A stretch of 64,000 nt of DNA from Sphagnum compactum (taxonomy: Eukaryota; Bryophyta; Sphagnopsida; Sphagnales), in the NCBI GenBank assembly GCA_965153455.1, contig OZ234500.1, forward strand, positions 17,173,579-17,237,578, given 5' to 3'. The translations under genes and the position numbers were made by a program. The notes under the pieces are model-generated. The model worked only from the letters and a program-made list of their open reading frames with translations. It was not told the DNA's origin and searched no databases. Positions 12,311 to 24,647 of this stretch are shown here, piece by piece (position 1 is the first letter of the stretch; each line of letters begins with the position of its first letter).

Positions 12311-14539
12311 AACCCCATTTTCATGAGGAATGGGGTTTTCTGGGTTTTGAGCCATGAGGTCAGGAGAGCTAAGTGGCAGGGCTTGACATGGTCAAGCCCT
12401 CCCCCCACCTCCCAGTGGGTTTCTTACTCAACAATCTAAAGAAAATTTCAGTTTCTTTACCACATGTGAAAGAATATAGTCAAAAGACTTAATGGTTATC
12501 CAGTGGCTTTTATTTTTTATAATGGTTTCTTTTTGCCTTTTGAAAAGATGGGCATTTAAATTACTTGATGCATTATTATTTTTTGGAATTTTATTGCTGG
12601 AGTGTGTAACCTGTGTCCAAAGCTGTAATTGCACTGTTCTTGGAAATAAGGAGGCCACTTGAAAATTGAAGGAAAATTTTTCCTGGAATTTCTTCATGTA
12701 ATATTAGAGTTATCCATAAAGTACTCCAAACTGGGGGTGCTGGGCCTCAGTTCTGCCAAAACTGGGGACGAAATAAAAAGTCAGGCTGAACAAAGTAAAC
12801 AGGAGAAAAAGAGGTTCAAACTGGGTTTTCTCACCTTATTAGTTTCACCCCCAGTTTTGGATTTGCCTTGCCTGCAGCTTCACTGCTGCTCATGTTCTTC
12901 ATTATATCAAAGTCTCATTTAGATTATCATCCTGCAAATCCTGACCCAATGCCTGGTTTCATTGAAACCATACCCAGTTTTGCTCATTTTTCTGCTACAT
13001 GAAAATTGGGGATGAAACAGGGGTGAAAGGGTCAAACTAGGGTATTCCACTTTCATTTAAACATTGGAAATTCCACAATGGATAGTTTGCAAGATGAATG
13101 GTTTAACACATAATTTGTGATTTTGAGTGTGGATTTTAGATTGTGCAGCATTGCAGCCATTTAGTAGTCTTGGGAGAATAGTAAGACTCCAGAGATACAT
13201 GGCTAAAATCTCAATTATCCCTTAAGGGCTAAAATGTGCCATATTTTGCATTACTTGGGCCAATATTAAGACAAGGATTGTCATGCATGAAACAAACGCA
13301 TTTGTGCCATATCTAGTAACTTTGAATTGGCAAATCTTTAATGAAATTCTAGGGTTGATTATTCTGATCTCACCCTTGAAGTGTTTCAAGGAAATTAAAT
13401 ATATACTGCACTATTGGAAATTTTCATCTACAAAAAAACATTGTTATGTAGCCACATGAGCTATGATCCACAATAGGAATTAGCCAAATTTGGCTACCAG
13501 CAGGAGAGGAAAGTACAAAACCTTAAGAATCCTCCTATATCTTGGCCACCTGTTGGAACCCATTGTCTAAATATGGCAATTTCAGAACCTTTTTTTTCCT
13601 CAAAATCTGACTACTTTGTTTGCATTTTTCCCACAAAAATCCCTTGTGCCCTGTTTCAATGGATTTTTTTGGTTGCTACAGTGCAAAAAAATTCACCAAA
13701 AAGGAAAACACTGTTTAAAGCAAGGACCATAGCTTTGTCATTCACCTAATCATCATTTTACAGCTACAAAACTCTATGCCATAGATGCGTAAATCATTTG
13801 TTCATTGTTTTCCATTAACATTCAGATGTGGTAACAAGGAAAGGCTTTAAGAATCCTCGGTGGATTACTTGAAGTTGTCTCTGATTTTGATACGTTCCTT
13901 TGCTTTTTTGCCACCTTATATTCTGCCCATTCATTCTGTCAATTTCTCCATGGTGACATTACACTAATCCTTAGGCCAGTTATGGCACCACATAGTGTTA
14001 CTGGGTCACCCACAACTCAGATAGAAACTGTGATGGAACATTCTTGTACCACATTCAACCGCCTGTGTCATTAGCCTATAGTACAAAATGATTCGGCAAC
14101 TTGCTGCAAAAGCTCCTAGCACGCATGCTTCTGTGCCTTATCGAACATTCCTGATCTCCAACTGCACTTCCTCCTTTTGATTCTTGGTCTCAATTTCTCA
14201 TCTGCCTTAAGGGCTCTTGCCATTGGCCTACAATCCTCTTGTTGAAGCAGTTAAGTTCATCACATCAAGCAAGGCATGTCCATACTTTACAGCATTGCAC
14301 ACTTGTGTGTATTGTAAACTCAGCACTCCCACAACCACCTTTTCACTTGCTCTTCACTGCTTGAAATTTCCTGTTGAAACAAAAACGGAGATACATGTAG
14401 AATCAATCTCCCAACCAAATCAACAAATATGCTGTTCAGCTTCTTTTTTCGGTTTGTTGATGAAACAGGGACAAAGGCCTGTACCAAGCTTTTGAATAAC
14501 ACTCCCTTGTCTTCATACCACATGGAGGAATGAAGAAGC
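12311..14539. other. intergenic with an imperfect inverted repeat
   Basis: Near 12,728-12,775 a phrase like ccaaaactggggacgaaa occurs, and near 12,845-12,862 its approximate reverse complement tttcacccccagttttgg, suggesting an old fold-back element. Related phrases (aattggggatgaaacagggg) continue near 13,005. No gene is supported; the last few hundred bases (14,220-14,539) may hold the decayed 3' end of the neighbouring pseudogene. Confidence 0.4.
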
Positions 14540-16217
14540 TTACTTTAGTGATCGCCTTATGTCTTGAGACTTCAAATCATTGCTCTCTACTTCCTCTTGG
14601 AATTTGCCAACTTTCTCTAGTAACCTTTTCCTGTGCAAGCTTCCAGTTTGCAATATACTTTTGTTCCAGACCCTTGGGATGACTGTGGCATTGAGATACA
14701 CAGTCCTGTCTAACCCAGCCACCACCATTGTATGCTCCAGTATTGGCTGAAGTTGGAGATGCTCTGTGCATGTGGCCAAAAACAACCAATGGTAATTGGA
14801 AGCCTTTCTGCTTCACAGGAGCTATTGTGTTCTGCATATCTGGCATTCAAAGGGGAATTTCAGAGAACTTCAAACTTGTGTGCAGTAGACCTTATTTCTC
14901 TTGTCTCCTCTGTGTTGACAGGACTAATATATATAATGGTCCAATACCTAAGTCACCAACCATAGTCTTCATCTTCCCAAGTCCAGTCTTTTCCACAAAT
15001 GTCATGAGATCCTAACCCTGCAAACTATCAATGGCCACAAAAAACTTGGTGAGTAACAGCTTCTGTACTATGCAATGTGCAAAGAACAACCTGGTTACTG
15101 TCAATTGAAACCCTTGAACACCTCCCTTCTTGTCACGATTGCTGCCAGGATCTGAACAGCTCTCCTAGAAACTATGAGCTAGAAAATATCAGCTGATGAC
15201 AATTAGTCGGAGAGAGTTTCAAAGAAAAATCAGGGTGAGCACCACTTGGACACACTGGTTTACAAGTTCCCTCGAGATTTTCATTCACATTCTCAGCATA
15301 GCTTGAACTGAAAAGGTTTTTCTCCTTTGTAATAGGTGAGCATGGTGTTTGTGTAGCTTGGAAGAAAAATAGAGAGTTGAACAAGAGACATGAGTACCAG
15401 CAGGACCATTGTGAGCAAGAAAGACAAGGAAATGTTCAGGTGGTGCTTGCAGTCTGCCTGTTTTTCAATCTTCTCTGCACTTTCTTTCAGGTTCTTCACA
15501 GCATATCTGCAAACATCCCAGCATATGCAAGAAAGCTTGACTACCAAGTAAACTTAACGTCAGTTTGGTGAAATCCAACCTACTATATCCCAAATGTGCC
15601 TTGCCAAGCCTGGTGAGACACACAACGAAGAGACTGAATAGTGACAAAACATATACATTGCTTGCCAACATGAACATCAATCGACTTTCAGGCTTCCACA
15701 GCATTTTGTTTTTCTCCTTTGGTGAAATGCAAAGAAAGCTTCTAGCAAAACTTCTCAGCATACAGCATACAAGATCAATTGGGGTTAAGACAGATTCCAT
15801 GTGTTTTTTTCTTCCTTGTCCCATGGTCTTATAGATCAAAGGTGGAGCAACCCAAACCTGATGATTAACTCCTTCAGAGAAGAAACTCCTGAAAAACAAG
15901 TCTTCATGTTCCTCCTAGAGCAATATTAACCTCCAAGAACCAAACTCAACAAGTCAAGAAGAGTTACAAACCAGAGAGAAATACGAGAGAGAGAAATACA
16001 GGACCTGTGAATAGTAAAGCTCTAGCTGAAATGTGCATCAGTCAAGCTCTGCATGGTTTGAAACTTGCATGCATGATTTCTTTAGTTGGCAGATATACTG
16101 GCTCATCATCATACCACAGAACCTCCACGAGTCATGAGAGGATTGGTCTCATACCTTTAGAAATTGGAGAGCCTTGGCATCTTCAACTGCATTCCAGTCA
16201 TCATTCCAGACATCATG
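14540..16217 (-). pseudogene. calcineurin-like metallophosphoesterase pseudogene (plant/cyanobacterial type)
   Basis: Read on the minus strand, pieces of a metallophosphoesterase appear in the right order. HDVWNDDWNAVEDAKALQFL ends at 16,155 and is followed by a good donor (gtatga). GYSRLDFTKLTLSLLG lies at about 15,540-15,605, AVKNLKESAEKIEK near 15,460-15,515, LAHNGPAG at 15,396-15,419, PLVVFGHMHRA near 14,760-14,792, and TVYLNATVIPRV near 14,669-14,704. These match the family I remember with GDVHDDW, LAHNGP, VFGHMH and TVYLNAAVVPR motifs. The reading frame changes between RLDFTK and NLKESAE, changes back before LAHNGP, and changes again between VFGHMH and TVYLN, with a TGA in one frame. 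The N-terminal metal-binding GDVHDDW appears as HDVWNDDW, losing the expected GDxH. I read this as an inactivated copy. Its 5' end may extend to about 16,560. Confidence 0.7.
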
Positions 16218-16630
16218 CTGCAGCAGATACCAGCAAAACCAAAGTCAAGCACTTCTGAGTTGCACAAAAAACCTAATTGCATCAGGTCGATTGTACATAA
16301 TAAGGATCTATCATCTCAGCAAGTGCAAGAGATGAAGCAGAATGTGACACCAGAATTGATCCTACCAGTATAATACAAGACGAGGAAACATCTGATATTT
16401 TCTGTTCACGTTTGATGTGATTGATTCTGGAATGCGCGTTTACAGGAGAGTGTGTGCGGTTGAGGAAACGGAGATCCAACAAAACTCCTCTCACGGTGCT
16501 TTCGTGCATCATCGCCACTGTTGGAGTGAGCCTCTTTGGTCGGCTAGAACGTGTTTGGAGCATGTTTTGAAGAGAAGAATGTTGTGGATGTTGAGGACTG
16601 TTTGCAGCGTGTGAGCTTGCGGCAATAATT
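16218..16630. promoter_or_regulatory. head-to-head intergenic region, presumed bidirectional promoter
   Basis: This is the gap between the minus-strand metallophosphoesterase relic and the plus-strand POD1/TAPT1 start codon at 16,631. Only about 400 bp separate the two coding regions, so the promoters probably overlapped when both genes were active. No TATA box is evident. The role is inferred from position alone. Confidence 0.35.
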
Positions 16631-19600
16631 ATGGCTTACAGGAGGTCGGTGTCTTTCGAGCTTCTGGCCGTGGACAGCCCAGGCGATGGCGATGATGAGG
16701 ACGGATCGAAGACCGTGGGAAAGTCGAAGAAGAGGAGGCAGCGGCGGAGCAAGAGTCTGAAGGCAGCGGCGGAGCATTCTGCCTCTCCTGGCAGAAGCAG
16801 AAGCCCTCTTGGCATCCTCAAGTCCGGTACAACAACAACCTCCGGCTGCTCTGTTTCTACTCAGGCATCATCATCTTCAACTGAGGCCGAGAAGGATTTT
16901 GGTGTTTCCATCGCTGAAAGATCAAGTGCTGCTGAAGCACGCCAAGGTTTAGATTCTCCAAGTGATCATGTCTTGACAGTGGAGATGCAAGCTGACAAAG
17001 GAGGAATTCAAGGGTCAGGACTCAGTCCTGAAATTCCATTAGGTTGTCTTGAAGAGGAGAATTCTGCTGCTGCAGCCGCATCCAAGTCACTGTTGGTCTG
17101 GCCCTTACAAGCAACACAATTTGAGCCAAGCATAACAACAAATGGAGGCAGAAGAGAAATGATTTTTGCTCAGAGATCCCCTCGACCCTTTGCAGAACTG
17201 AGGCAGCGCTCTGTAGCAGACAAGCATTCTGATATGATGACTGTCCAGCAGGAAAATGGCATAGAAGGAGGAGGAGGGGCCAGGGGAAGCTCGACCAAAC
17301 TCGTGTCTTTCAAGGAGGCAGCCGATCCAAGTTACCTAGGGCGTGTTCATGCAGTAGAACCTCTTGGGCACAGAACTCCACCGCAAGCTCGACAGCCATT
17401 AGCAAGCTTTGGAACTCCACACTTGACTGAGTGGGATCGTCTCATGGCTGCCAACTCTGATTGTAAGTCTCATTCCTGTCCTCAGACCAATCCAAGCAAC
17501 ACTCTTGCAAGCTTTTGCAAACCCTGCAATGGCCCCTTGAACTTGATGCATTTTCTGCAAAATGTCTTTGAAGTCCTAGTTTTGTTTTTGGCCCACTGAC
17601 CTAATGGTGATTTTTGTCTGTTGCAATGCCAACCGTTTGTTATCCAATTGTGGTTCTTGTGTTTTCTGATAGAAAAATTGGAGTGCTGTGATGCTGTGTG
17701 ATCAGATCCTGCAAAGCAATGTCTTTGGAACCCCTAGTGTGTTTTTCGCCCATGTACCTAAAAGTGATTGTTGTGACTGGCAATGCTAGCTGTTTTGTGT
17801 GTTACCCGTTTGTGGTTTTTGTGTTTTTCTTAATTTGGAGTGTGTTGTCATGCTGTGTTATCAGATCCAACAAGTGTTGATTTATCACCTATTCAGTACC
17901 TTCGGAGAGAAATCCAGAGGGGCAGTGCACTTGAGCACCACTCATCCATCAACATGGAGCAGAAGCGGGATCGTGTTTACAATACCATGTTTCATGTGCC
18001 ATGGAGGTGTGAATTGGTATGTCGTTATTCCCCCTCCCTCTTGCTGCTGCAAGTGTTTGAAAATGTGTCAGAAATGTGCTTTTGCATGATTAGCATATTT
18101 GCCTGCAGTGATTTTGTTGGAGGAATTGAGGAGTTCACCACAAGAAGTTCATAGTCAGCCATATCCTTGTTTAGACATGCTATCTGGAACTCAAAGTGTC
18201 TTGTTGCTTGAGAAGGTTGACCTTGAGAGAGTTTTTAGTCTGTGTTTTGACTTCAATCTCTGTGGGAATTGCCTGCAGCTCATTGATGTGGGCTTCTTTT
18301 TGTGCCTTGACTCCTTTCTTACCCTTTGCACAGTCATGCCAGCCAGGATTGTGATGTATCTGTGGCAGCATCTTGTGCATTGGAGGTGAGTGGGACCTTC
18401 AGGAACTATCAAGCATAACAATAAGCAAGCAGTCAGCATTTCTAGCAATTTACCAAAGCACTTGCAAGTATCATATGTTTGCAGCAGGATTAAGGAGCAG
18501 AAAGTACTTCTTGTGTGAACCTTAAAATAGAGTTTGTTGGCACCCATGTTTCTATGATGGACATCTGTTGGGTGAATTTGTCAAATTCAATCTTCCAATT
18601 TGGGTCTGGTGTTTCCTGTTGTTTTGACCACAGTAGAGGATAAAGGGCTTTAGGTGTAGGCTGAGAAAACTTCTAACAATGTTTGGGCAGGCAGTTTCAG
18701 AGACCTTATGCAGCTGAGCTATCTGATTTCAGCTCCTTGGTCATACTTGTAATGGGTGTCACAGTTCTGCAGCAAGCTGGTAAGTCACCATTCACCATTA
18801 TTCTCGAGGGATGTTTGTTTAGTTGTCATGTTCACTGGTTTCCAGGGATCTTCAATTGCAGGTCAAAACAGTCAATGACTTTTGAAGAACCATTTGTGGA
18901 AGAACAAAAGATACTGGTTCCATTGATCTTCTGGGATGTTAATGCAATGAATCTGAGGTCTACTGAAACAATTTTTGGCACGACAAATACCTAGTTGCTT
19001 CCCTATTCATTCATGTTGCTCATGGCTTCTGCTGCTGAGAGACCTTTGCTATGAAGAAAAATCAGTCTTGCTAAGTCTGTAAGGTCCAAGGTAAGATTAT
19101 CCCATTTTATGTCACATGATTGTGGAAATTAATGTACAGAGTAGAACATAAGGCATTTCCTTGCCTTCCAGTAGAGCACAGGTCATCGTTCTAAATCTGA
19201 GTTGTGATGCAGATATTAGCTTCATATATCACTATATTCGAGGTCAAGCTACTATCAAGCTGTATGTTGTCTTCAATGTCCTTGAGGTATTGAGCTCTGT
19301 CCATCATACAAGTCTGCATGAGACAAAAAGTTTACATTTGAAGAAATTCAGAAATGTGCAAATTGTTGGTTAGAGCAGCCTCCTCCATTTATATGTTCCA
19401 TTGTCATGTTAGGTTGTGTGGTGCAATTACTCTGAATAAACGTATCTTCTGGTCCAAGGAGGTTCCCTGTGCTAAGAGGGTCTCTAGTTGTATGTGCTCT
19501 GACAAAAGATATTTTCATGGACCTTATGACAATGACCCACATGCTCACTGCTGGAATCACTATTGGTTTTATGTTCAGATATTTGACAAGCTGTGCCAGT

Positions 19601-21516
19601 CATTTGGAGGAGACGTGTTACAGGTTCTCCTCAATTCAGCTGTCACTGTTGGCGAATGTCCCTTGGACAAGCTGATCAAAGCATGGCTCCAATTTTGCCT
19701 TGACCAAAGCATTGCAGTCTTTGCTTTCTATATCCTTAATCACAAAGATTGCTGTTTCAGGTGATGAGTTGCAAGGCTACATCTGGGTTGACATCCAATG
19801 ATTCTGATCTGGTCAAGGAACTCCACTTTCCAGTTGTTATATATACAGTGTTTTGGCTTGCTGACCTTGACATTCTGGTGTTCACTGATGCACTCACTCG
19901 TAATAATGTCCCAAGCTATCACGATATCTGCAGCAATCAACTCGCAAAATAATATGCTCCTCACACTTCTCATATCAAACAACTTTGCGGAGATTAAGAG
20001 CAATGTCTTCAAGCGGGTGGGCAAAGATAACTTGCACAAAATGGCCTATCATGGTATGATTTCATCTATTCTTGTGAGTGCTGATGATGCAAGGAGTACT
20101 AAATCAAAAAGGGCATAGAAATCAGACACTTTGTCCAGTTGGATTTATAGTGAAGTCAGAATACCTAATGTTTGGAGCTCTTTGTGTTTGCTTGACTCTA
20201 TGTTATTGCCACTTGTCCTTATGCTGTCATCACTCTTATTTTGATTGACTACTTGTGTTAGTTTGCAACACTCAATATTGAAACCTGAATTGAATTTAGT
20301 TGGGTGATGGTGTGTGTGTGCAGACACTGTGGAGCGCTTTCACATCATGACCCATCTCTTATTTGTTTTGGCTCAGAACATACTGAATAATGAAGACTCC
20401 TGGATTTTAAGTTTTGCCTATGTATGCCTTGTTGACCCTGGCTCTTCTGTCTCCTAATCAAGACCTGGGATACTCAGGAAATCTTGAGCTGGATTTGTTA
20501 TGTATGTCATGCTCCCATTAGATGTATTTCCATGATTTGAAGTGACAGTAGTGATGTGCTAAATAGATGATCACTGGGCAATGTTTACTGTAGGAATGCC
20601 AGATCTTCAGCTCTCACAGGTAGGGAACTGGTTTGTGGACATGGCTGCAGAATGCAGGCATGGTGTTGCTGTGTGAAGTTCTGGTAGATGTGATTAAGCA
20701 CTCTTTTTTGGCTAAATTCAATGAGATAAAGCCTGAAGCATACTCAGAGTTTCTCCAAGCACTGTGTAAGCAGGTGAGTATGCTTACTTAGTTGAGCTTC
20801 AGGATTCTTGTTCAAGTCCATTTGTTGCACTTAAGCAATACCATGTCATAATGGATGTCTATAATATGACATTATTTGTTGATTGCTGGTAGTGCACAGT
20901 TTTCAATATCATTTGGCCCTTTCTGTGTAAAATGTCTAAGCCAAAATTGTGTTCAAGATGTTTGCAGACAGTAAAGAGTCAATCACATGAAGTGCACAAG
21001 ACACTGCAATTTGTGCCACTTGCACCTGCCTGTGTGGTATGTACACCTTTCTTCTGATCCATTAGTGCTGTTTCCCTGGGGCCTGTAATTGTAAGCTTTT
21101 GAATGTTGAAATTGCCTTGGCAATACATGGTGACTTTAACTGGATAGCACTTCATTATCACACTGACTGAATGTATGCTTCTTGGTCATGTGGACTGTAT
21201 CTTAGATGTTGAAAGATCTGGTTCTATAGGCATTGCCAATGTTTTGTTTGTTACTGTTTCCAAGCTCTGTGAGTTGCTTACACAAAAGTACCGAGGGTGT
21301 TTCAATTCACAGGTACTGAGGGTCTTGATCCCATTGTATGTAACATTGCTTCCACAAGGATTCTGGCAAAGATGGACAAGTATATTATTGCTTGGGGGTG
21401 CCACATACATCATCCTTCTAGCATTGAAGATACTTATTGGCCTGGGCTTGCAAATGCATGCAGCTTGGTATCTGAAGCGCTGTAGATACAAAGAAGCCCA
21501 TCCTCATGCAGATTGA
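16631..21516 (+). CDS. POD1: POD1/TAPT1 family multi-pass membrane protein
   Basis: Homologue of Arabidopsis POLLEN DEFECTIVE IN GUIDANCE 1 and animal TAPT1, an endoplasmic-reticulum protein; in Arabidopsis it is needed for pollen-tube guidance and embryo patterning. Predicted exons are 16631-17462, 17865-18016, 18279-18385, 18691-18779, 19213-19286, 19579-19729, 19886-20053, 20324-20421, 20651-20773, 20968-21036 and 21313-21516. They sum to 2067 nt, one continuous 688-residue frame. Residues 1 to about 278 are a Ser/Arg-rich, probably disordered region. The rest follows the family in order: YNTMFHVPWRCELLIDVGFF, AAELSDFSSLVILVMGVTVL, HYIRGQATIKLYVVFNVLE, IFDKLCQSFGGDVLQVLL, AITISAAINSQNNMLLTLLI, NNFAEIKSNVFKRVGKDNLH, HIMTHLLFVLAQNIL, DVIKHSFLAKFNEIKPEAYS, FVPLAPACVVLRVLIPLY and IGLGLQMHAAWYLKRC. 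All introns are GT-AG except 19730-19885, which looks like a U12-type AT-AC intron. Confidence 0.93.
17556..17869 (+). repeat. tandem duplication within POD1/TAPT1 intron 1, including the 3' splice site
   Basis: Two diverged units of about 157-159 bp lie back to back: aatgtctttg at 17,561 and 17,718, a gttttgtttttggccca-like phrase and its partner, and gtgatcagatcc ending the first copy where gttatcagatcc ends the second. The second ends in the acceptor used by exon 2 (17,865); the first carries an equivalent AG at 17,705. Confidence 0.75.
19730..19885 (+). other. predicted U12-type AT-AC intron in POD1/TAPT1
   Basis: The 5' end is ATATCCTT, the U12 AT-AC donor consensus. The 3' end is ttcAC. 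A U12-like branch site, accttgac, sits with its adenosine at 19,870, about 15 nt from the intron end, the expected short distance. No GT-AG pairing here keeps both frame and family length. With this intron exons 6 and 7 join as VFAFLMHSLVIMSQAITIS, aligning without gaps to the remembered Arabidopsis stretch. The intron is 156 nt. Confidence 0.8.
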
Positions 21517-22849
21517 CCACAGGTGCGGTTGCACATTTTTTAAGGATTCTTTACCTTCAGTTAAGGTAGAAAAACTTTGAACTCTTTCATGCTAATGAAG
21601 TCTTGCAAATATTGATTAAGTGTTGTATGATGAACAAAAACTATGCATCAGAAATAGCCATTCGAAAGGGGAGTTCAATTGTTTCTACTTAGCTATTATT
21701 ATGTTCAAGCTCATTGTAAGATCTTGTCAAGGCTTGCGTGCGAATTGACTTGTAACTTTCTTGTGGGAAACTCATTCTTAGGCATGTTAGTTGATGACTT
21801 GTAGGCGATTAGCTTGCTTTTTAGGCTAAATAGCTTGCAACTTACAAATGCCTTCTTGCTTGTGAGTAGTTTTTTTGCTCTTAAGGTAGGTACTAGGTAC
21901 ACTCCAGTGTTAGGCAGTTACCTGGTGTGGTGGGTTAGAACTGTTAGTAGAAATCAGGTCTGATTTTTGGAATTGCTTCTAGAACTGGAACCGAATGTTT
22001 TTCTGAAGAAGCAGATCCCAGTTCCATTTATGTGTGTAACCAGATCTGGAACCAGAACTGATAGACTAAACCCAGGGTTTAACTGCCATTTCTAGTCCAT
22101 GTTACCAGGAACTGGATTGGAACTGGGTCTGATTTTCAGAACCAGATCTTAAACCAGAAATTTTTTTTTGGGGAAGAACCAGATCCAGAGTCAGAATCAG
22201 AGTTTCATTTTTTGAAGAACTGGAACCAAGAAACCCGAAACCATTCTTTATGTTTTAAACTGGAACTGGATGGAAAAGTCAAGAACCACCAAACACTGGT
22301 ACACTCCCCATCTTTCATTTGTCTTGTTTTAACTGTTATTCCTTCTTTTGATGATGATTTTTTTGTTATCTCCATCATCTTTGTTGTCAACATCCTTTGC
22401 AACATCCGAGTTTCATCTTCCTGATGGCTCTTCATCTAGTCCCTCTCTCCTTTACCAACCTTCTACCTGTTTGTGGACAGTTTAGTTGTCTTCACTTTAC
22501 CAACCTTCTATCTGTTTTGTGGAAGACGCAAAACATGCCCTAACAATCATCATCCAGTGCAAAAAGTGATCACCATTGCTCAGTAACTTGCTTTCTGATG
22601 TAAGGTTTGATTATTTTTCATTTTGCACATATATTAGATGAAAAAAAAATCTTCTTTTTAATGCTTGAATTTGTGTTATTATTTGTTACTTTCTGTCTCA
22701 AGAAAGGTGTTGGGTTCAAATTCAAGGGGAGACAACACAACATACGAAACAAATCAACTAATATTTTTGTTACAAAACATGAAAAACATGAAAAATTGCA
22801 CACTGCAATTCAACTTCTAATCAGGGAAGGCAAAGAAAAAGAAGATCAA
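21517..22849. other. 3' flank of POD1/TAPT1 and intergenic
   Basis: From about 21,940 to 22,290 the sequence is built from recurring phrases such as ggaaccagaactg, agaactgg and accagatctgg on both strands, a degenerate low-complexity repeat that reappears near 56,400-56,500 and 59,260. No gene is supported. Confidence 0.45.
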
Positions 22850-23030
22850 ATGTGTGCTAGACAAAGCTTGCTAAGGGATATTTGACAACAACTTGAGGCC
22901 AAAAGACAAGACCCAAAATGGGCTGGACAAAGCTTGTGAATGGGTATTTGACAACCACCTACCTAAGGCATAAAACGACAAGATTGAAAATGTGTTAGAC
23001 AAAGCTTGTTAAGAGATATTTGACATCCCA
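22850..23030. repeat. 66-72-bp tandem repeat, 3 copies
   Basis: acaaagcttg begins copies at 22,861, 22,927 and 22,999, each followed by an approximate gatatttgaca phrase and a purine-rich linker. The copies are diverged and of unequal length. Confidence 0.75.
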
Positions 23031-23499
23031 TTCATTAGTTCTCGTGCTATTGTACTACACCTCTGACAAAACACTAGCAACCTACAAAGAAAAAAAGCCT
23101 TCCTGTTCACCAACAGCAAAAGAAGTCATGAAAGTTAAACTGCATTCCATCTAGCAATTGCAAAGAGAATATTATAACTTGTAAACACGAGTGTTTGACT
23201 CAGAAGTAGTGTGATTTGAGAACTTTTGCATGACTGACCAACTTCACTAGGAAAGTCTATCTCAACAAAGTAGGTTGTTGAATAGAACTTTCTCTTGAAC
23301 TAGAAAATTCTATCTCAACCCCAATAGAGATATCCTTAAGTTCACACCCTAACCTATGCCAAATTTCATGTTAACTTTGTCATTTCATCCTGAATTCACA
23401 CTTTAAAAAAAAAAAAAAAAAAAGTTCATAAAAAAATATGGACCCAAACTCAAAAGAAAGCATGAACATAGAGGCATTTTTTTTGGAATTTTAACTACA
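23031..23499. other. intergenic, no gene seen
   Basis: AT-rich sequence with an A run at about 23,404-23,423. Nothing recognised. Confidence 0.5.
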
Positions 23500-24015
23500 C
23501 CTTATCTACCTAGGGATATCTACCTACCTAAACTATCTACTTAGGCTTTCAACTTACTTATCAACCTATTTGCCTACCTTGGGTACCTACTCTCATATTT
23601 AAGGCTCTCATCTTACAACTAACCTACTTGCTTACCTTGGTTATCTCCATCATATCTAGGTCCTCATTCTTATCTACCAACCTACTTAGGCTACCTATTT
23701 ATTTATTTATTTAGGCTACATAGAGTACTTTTTTTGTATCCAAACACTTTAAGGTGCCTACCCACCTAGGCTACCTAGGTATTTAAAGTACTTGTTTACA
23801 TGGTTAAACTAACTAAACTACCAACCTAGGTCACCTAGTAATACCTACCTATCTAAGGTAAGACTACATAAGGTACCTTTCTACCTACCCAATCATTTAT
23901 GATGCCTACCCACTTAAGCTACCTACCTATTTCAAATACTTTACTTACTTACACTAACTAAACTACCCACCCAAATCACCTAGTACCCATGTGGACTATT
24001 CATTTAAGCTAACTT
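23500..24015. repeat. degenerate CTAC/TTAC tetranucleotide-derived satellite
   Basis: About 500 bp made almost entirely of variants of ctacctac, cttacttac, cctaggctac and aactaaactacc, with a pure tttatttattta patch near 23,700. It looks like an old microsatellite array that has drifted. Shorter relatives of this sequence appear near 57,640-58,110. Confidence 0.7.
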
Positions 24016-24647
24016 ACTTAGGAAAGCAGCTCAGAAACGCTTCTTCTATTTACTTTGGAAATAATAGGGGATGAGGATCAAAACTAGTTTGATTGCAAAT
24101 GTTATTTTCAATTTGGTCCTCGATCTTTTCACAATTTAAAAATGACTTACCATATCAAATTTCAAAATTTATGCTCAGTTTGAGCCAAACTAACTGTGTA
24201 GATCCCCTATAGTAATGCTATTGGGAACATCATGGGGAACACATGGAGAACTTAGGGAACAACTTGGGAACACAATGAGAACCTGACGGGGGGAGTGTCT
24301 TGGGAAGCTGATGTGAACAGAGTTTGATGGGGGGGAGCTTGAGTAGATTTTTGCAAAGCTAGTGAGTATCCTGCCCCTCCCACTCTGCAATAGGGGGCGA
24401 ATGCCATCTCATAGGGACATGTGTTGGGGGTGTGGTCTTTCTCTTACACTACATTGACAGTTGGAGCAACAAGAACTTGATGCTCCAGAATATCGACATG
24501 ATGAAGGAAGGAAGCAAATTAAGCTCAATTTTAAGTGCTCGTAACCCAGAAACTAGGAACCTGATTATCTGTCAAAGTAGGGTTTGCACTTTTTTGGTGC
24601 TTCTATGTGAATTCCTCAATAAAAAAGGACAATTTATGCCTTTAGTT
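24016..24647. other. intergenic, no gene seen
   Basis: Contains a purine-rich patch near 24,220-24,310 built from gggaac and gagaac phrases. No open frame of credible composition. Confidence 0.45.

Noticed and set aside
19730-19764. Reading POD1/TAPT1 exon 6 through to the gtgatg donor at about 19,761
   Set aside because: It adds a family-foreign NHKDCCF tail and leaves a phase that matches no downstream acceptor; the AT-AC solution fits.
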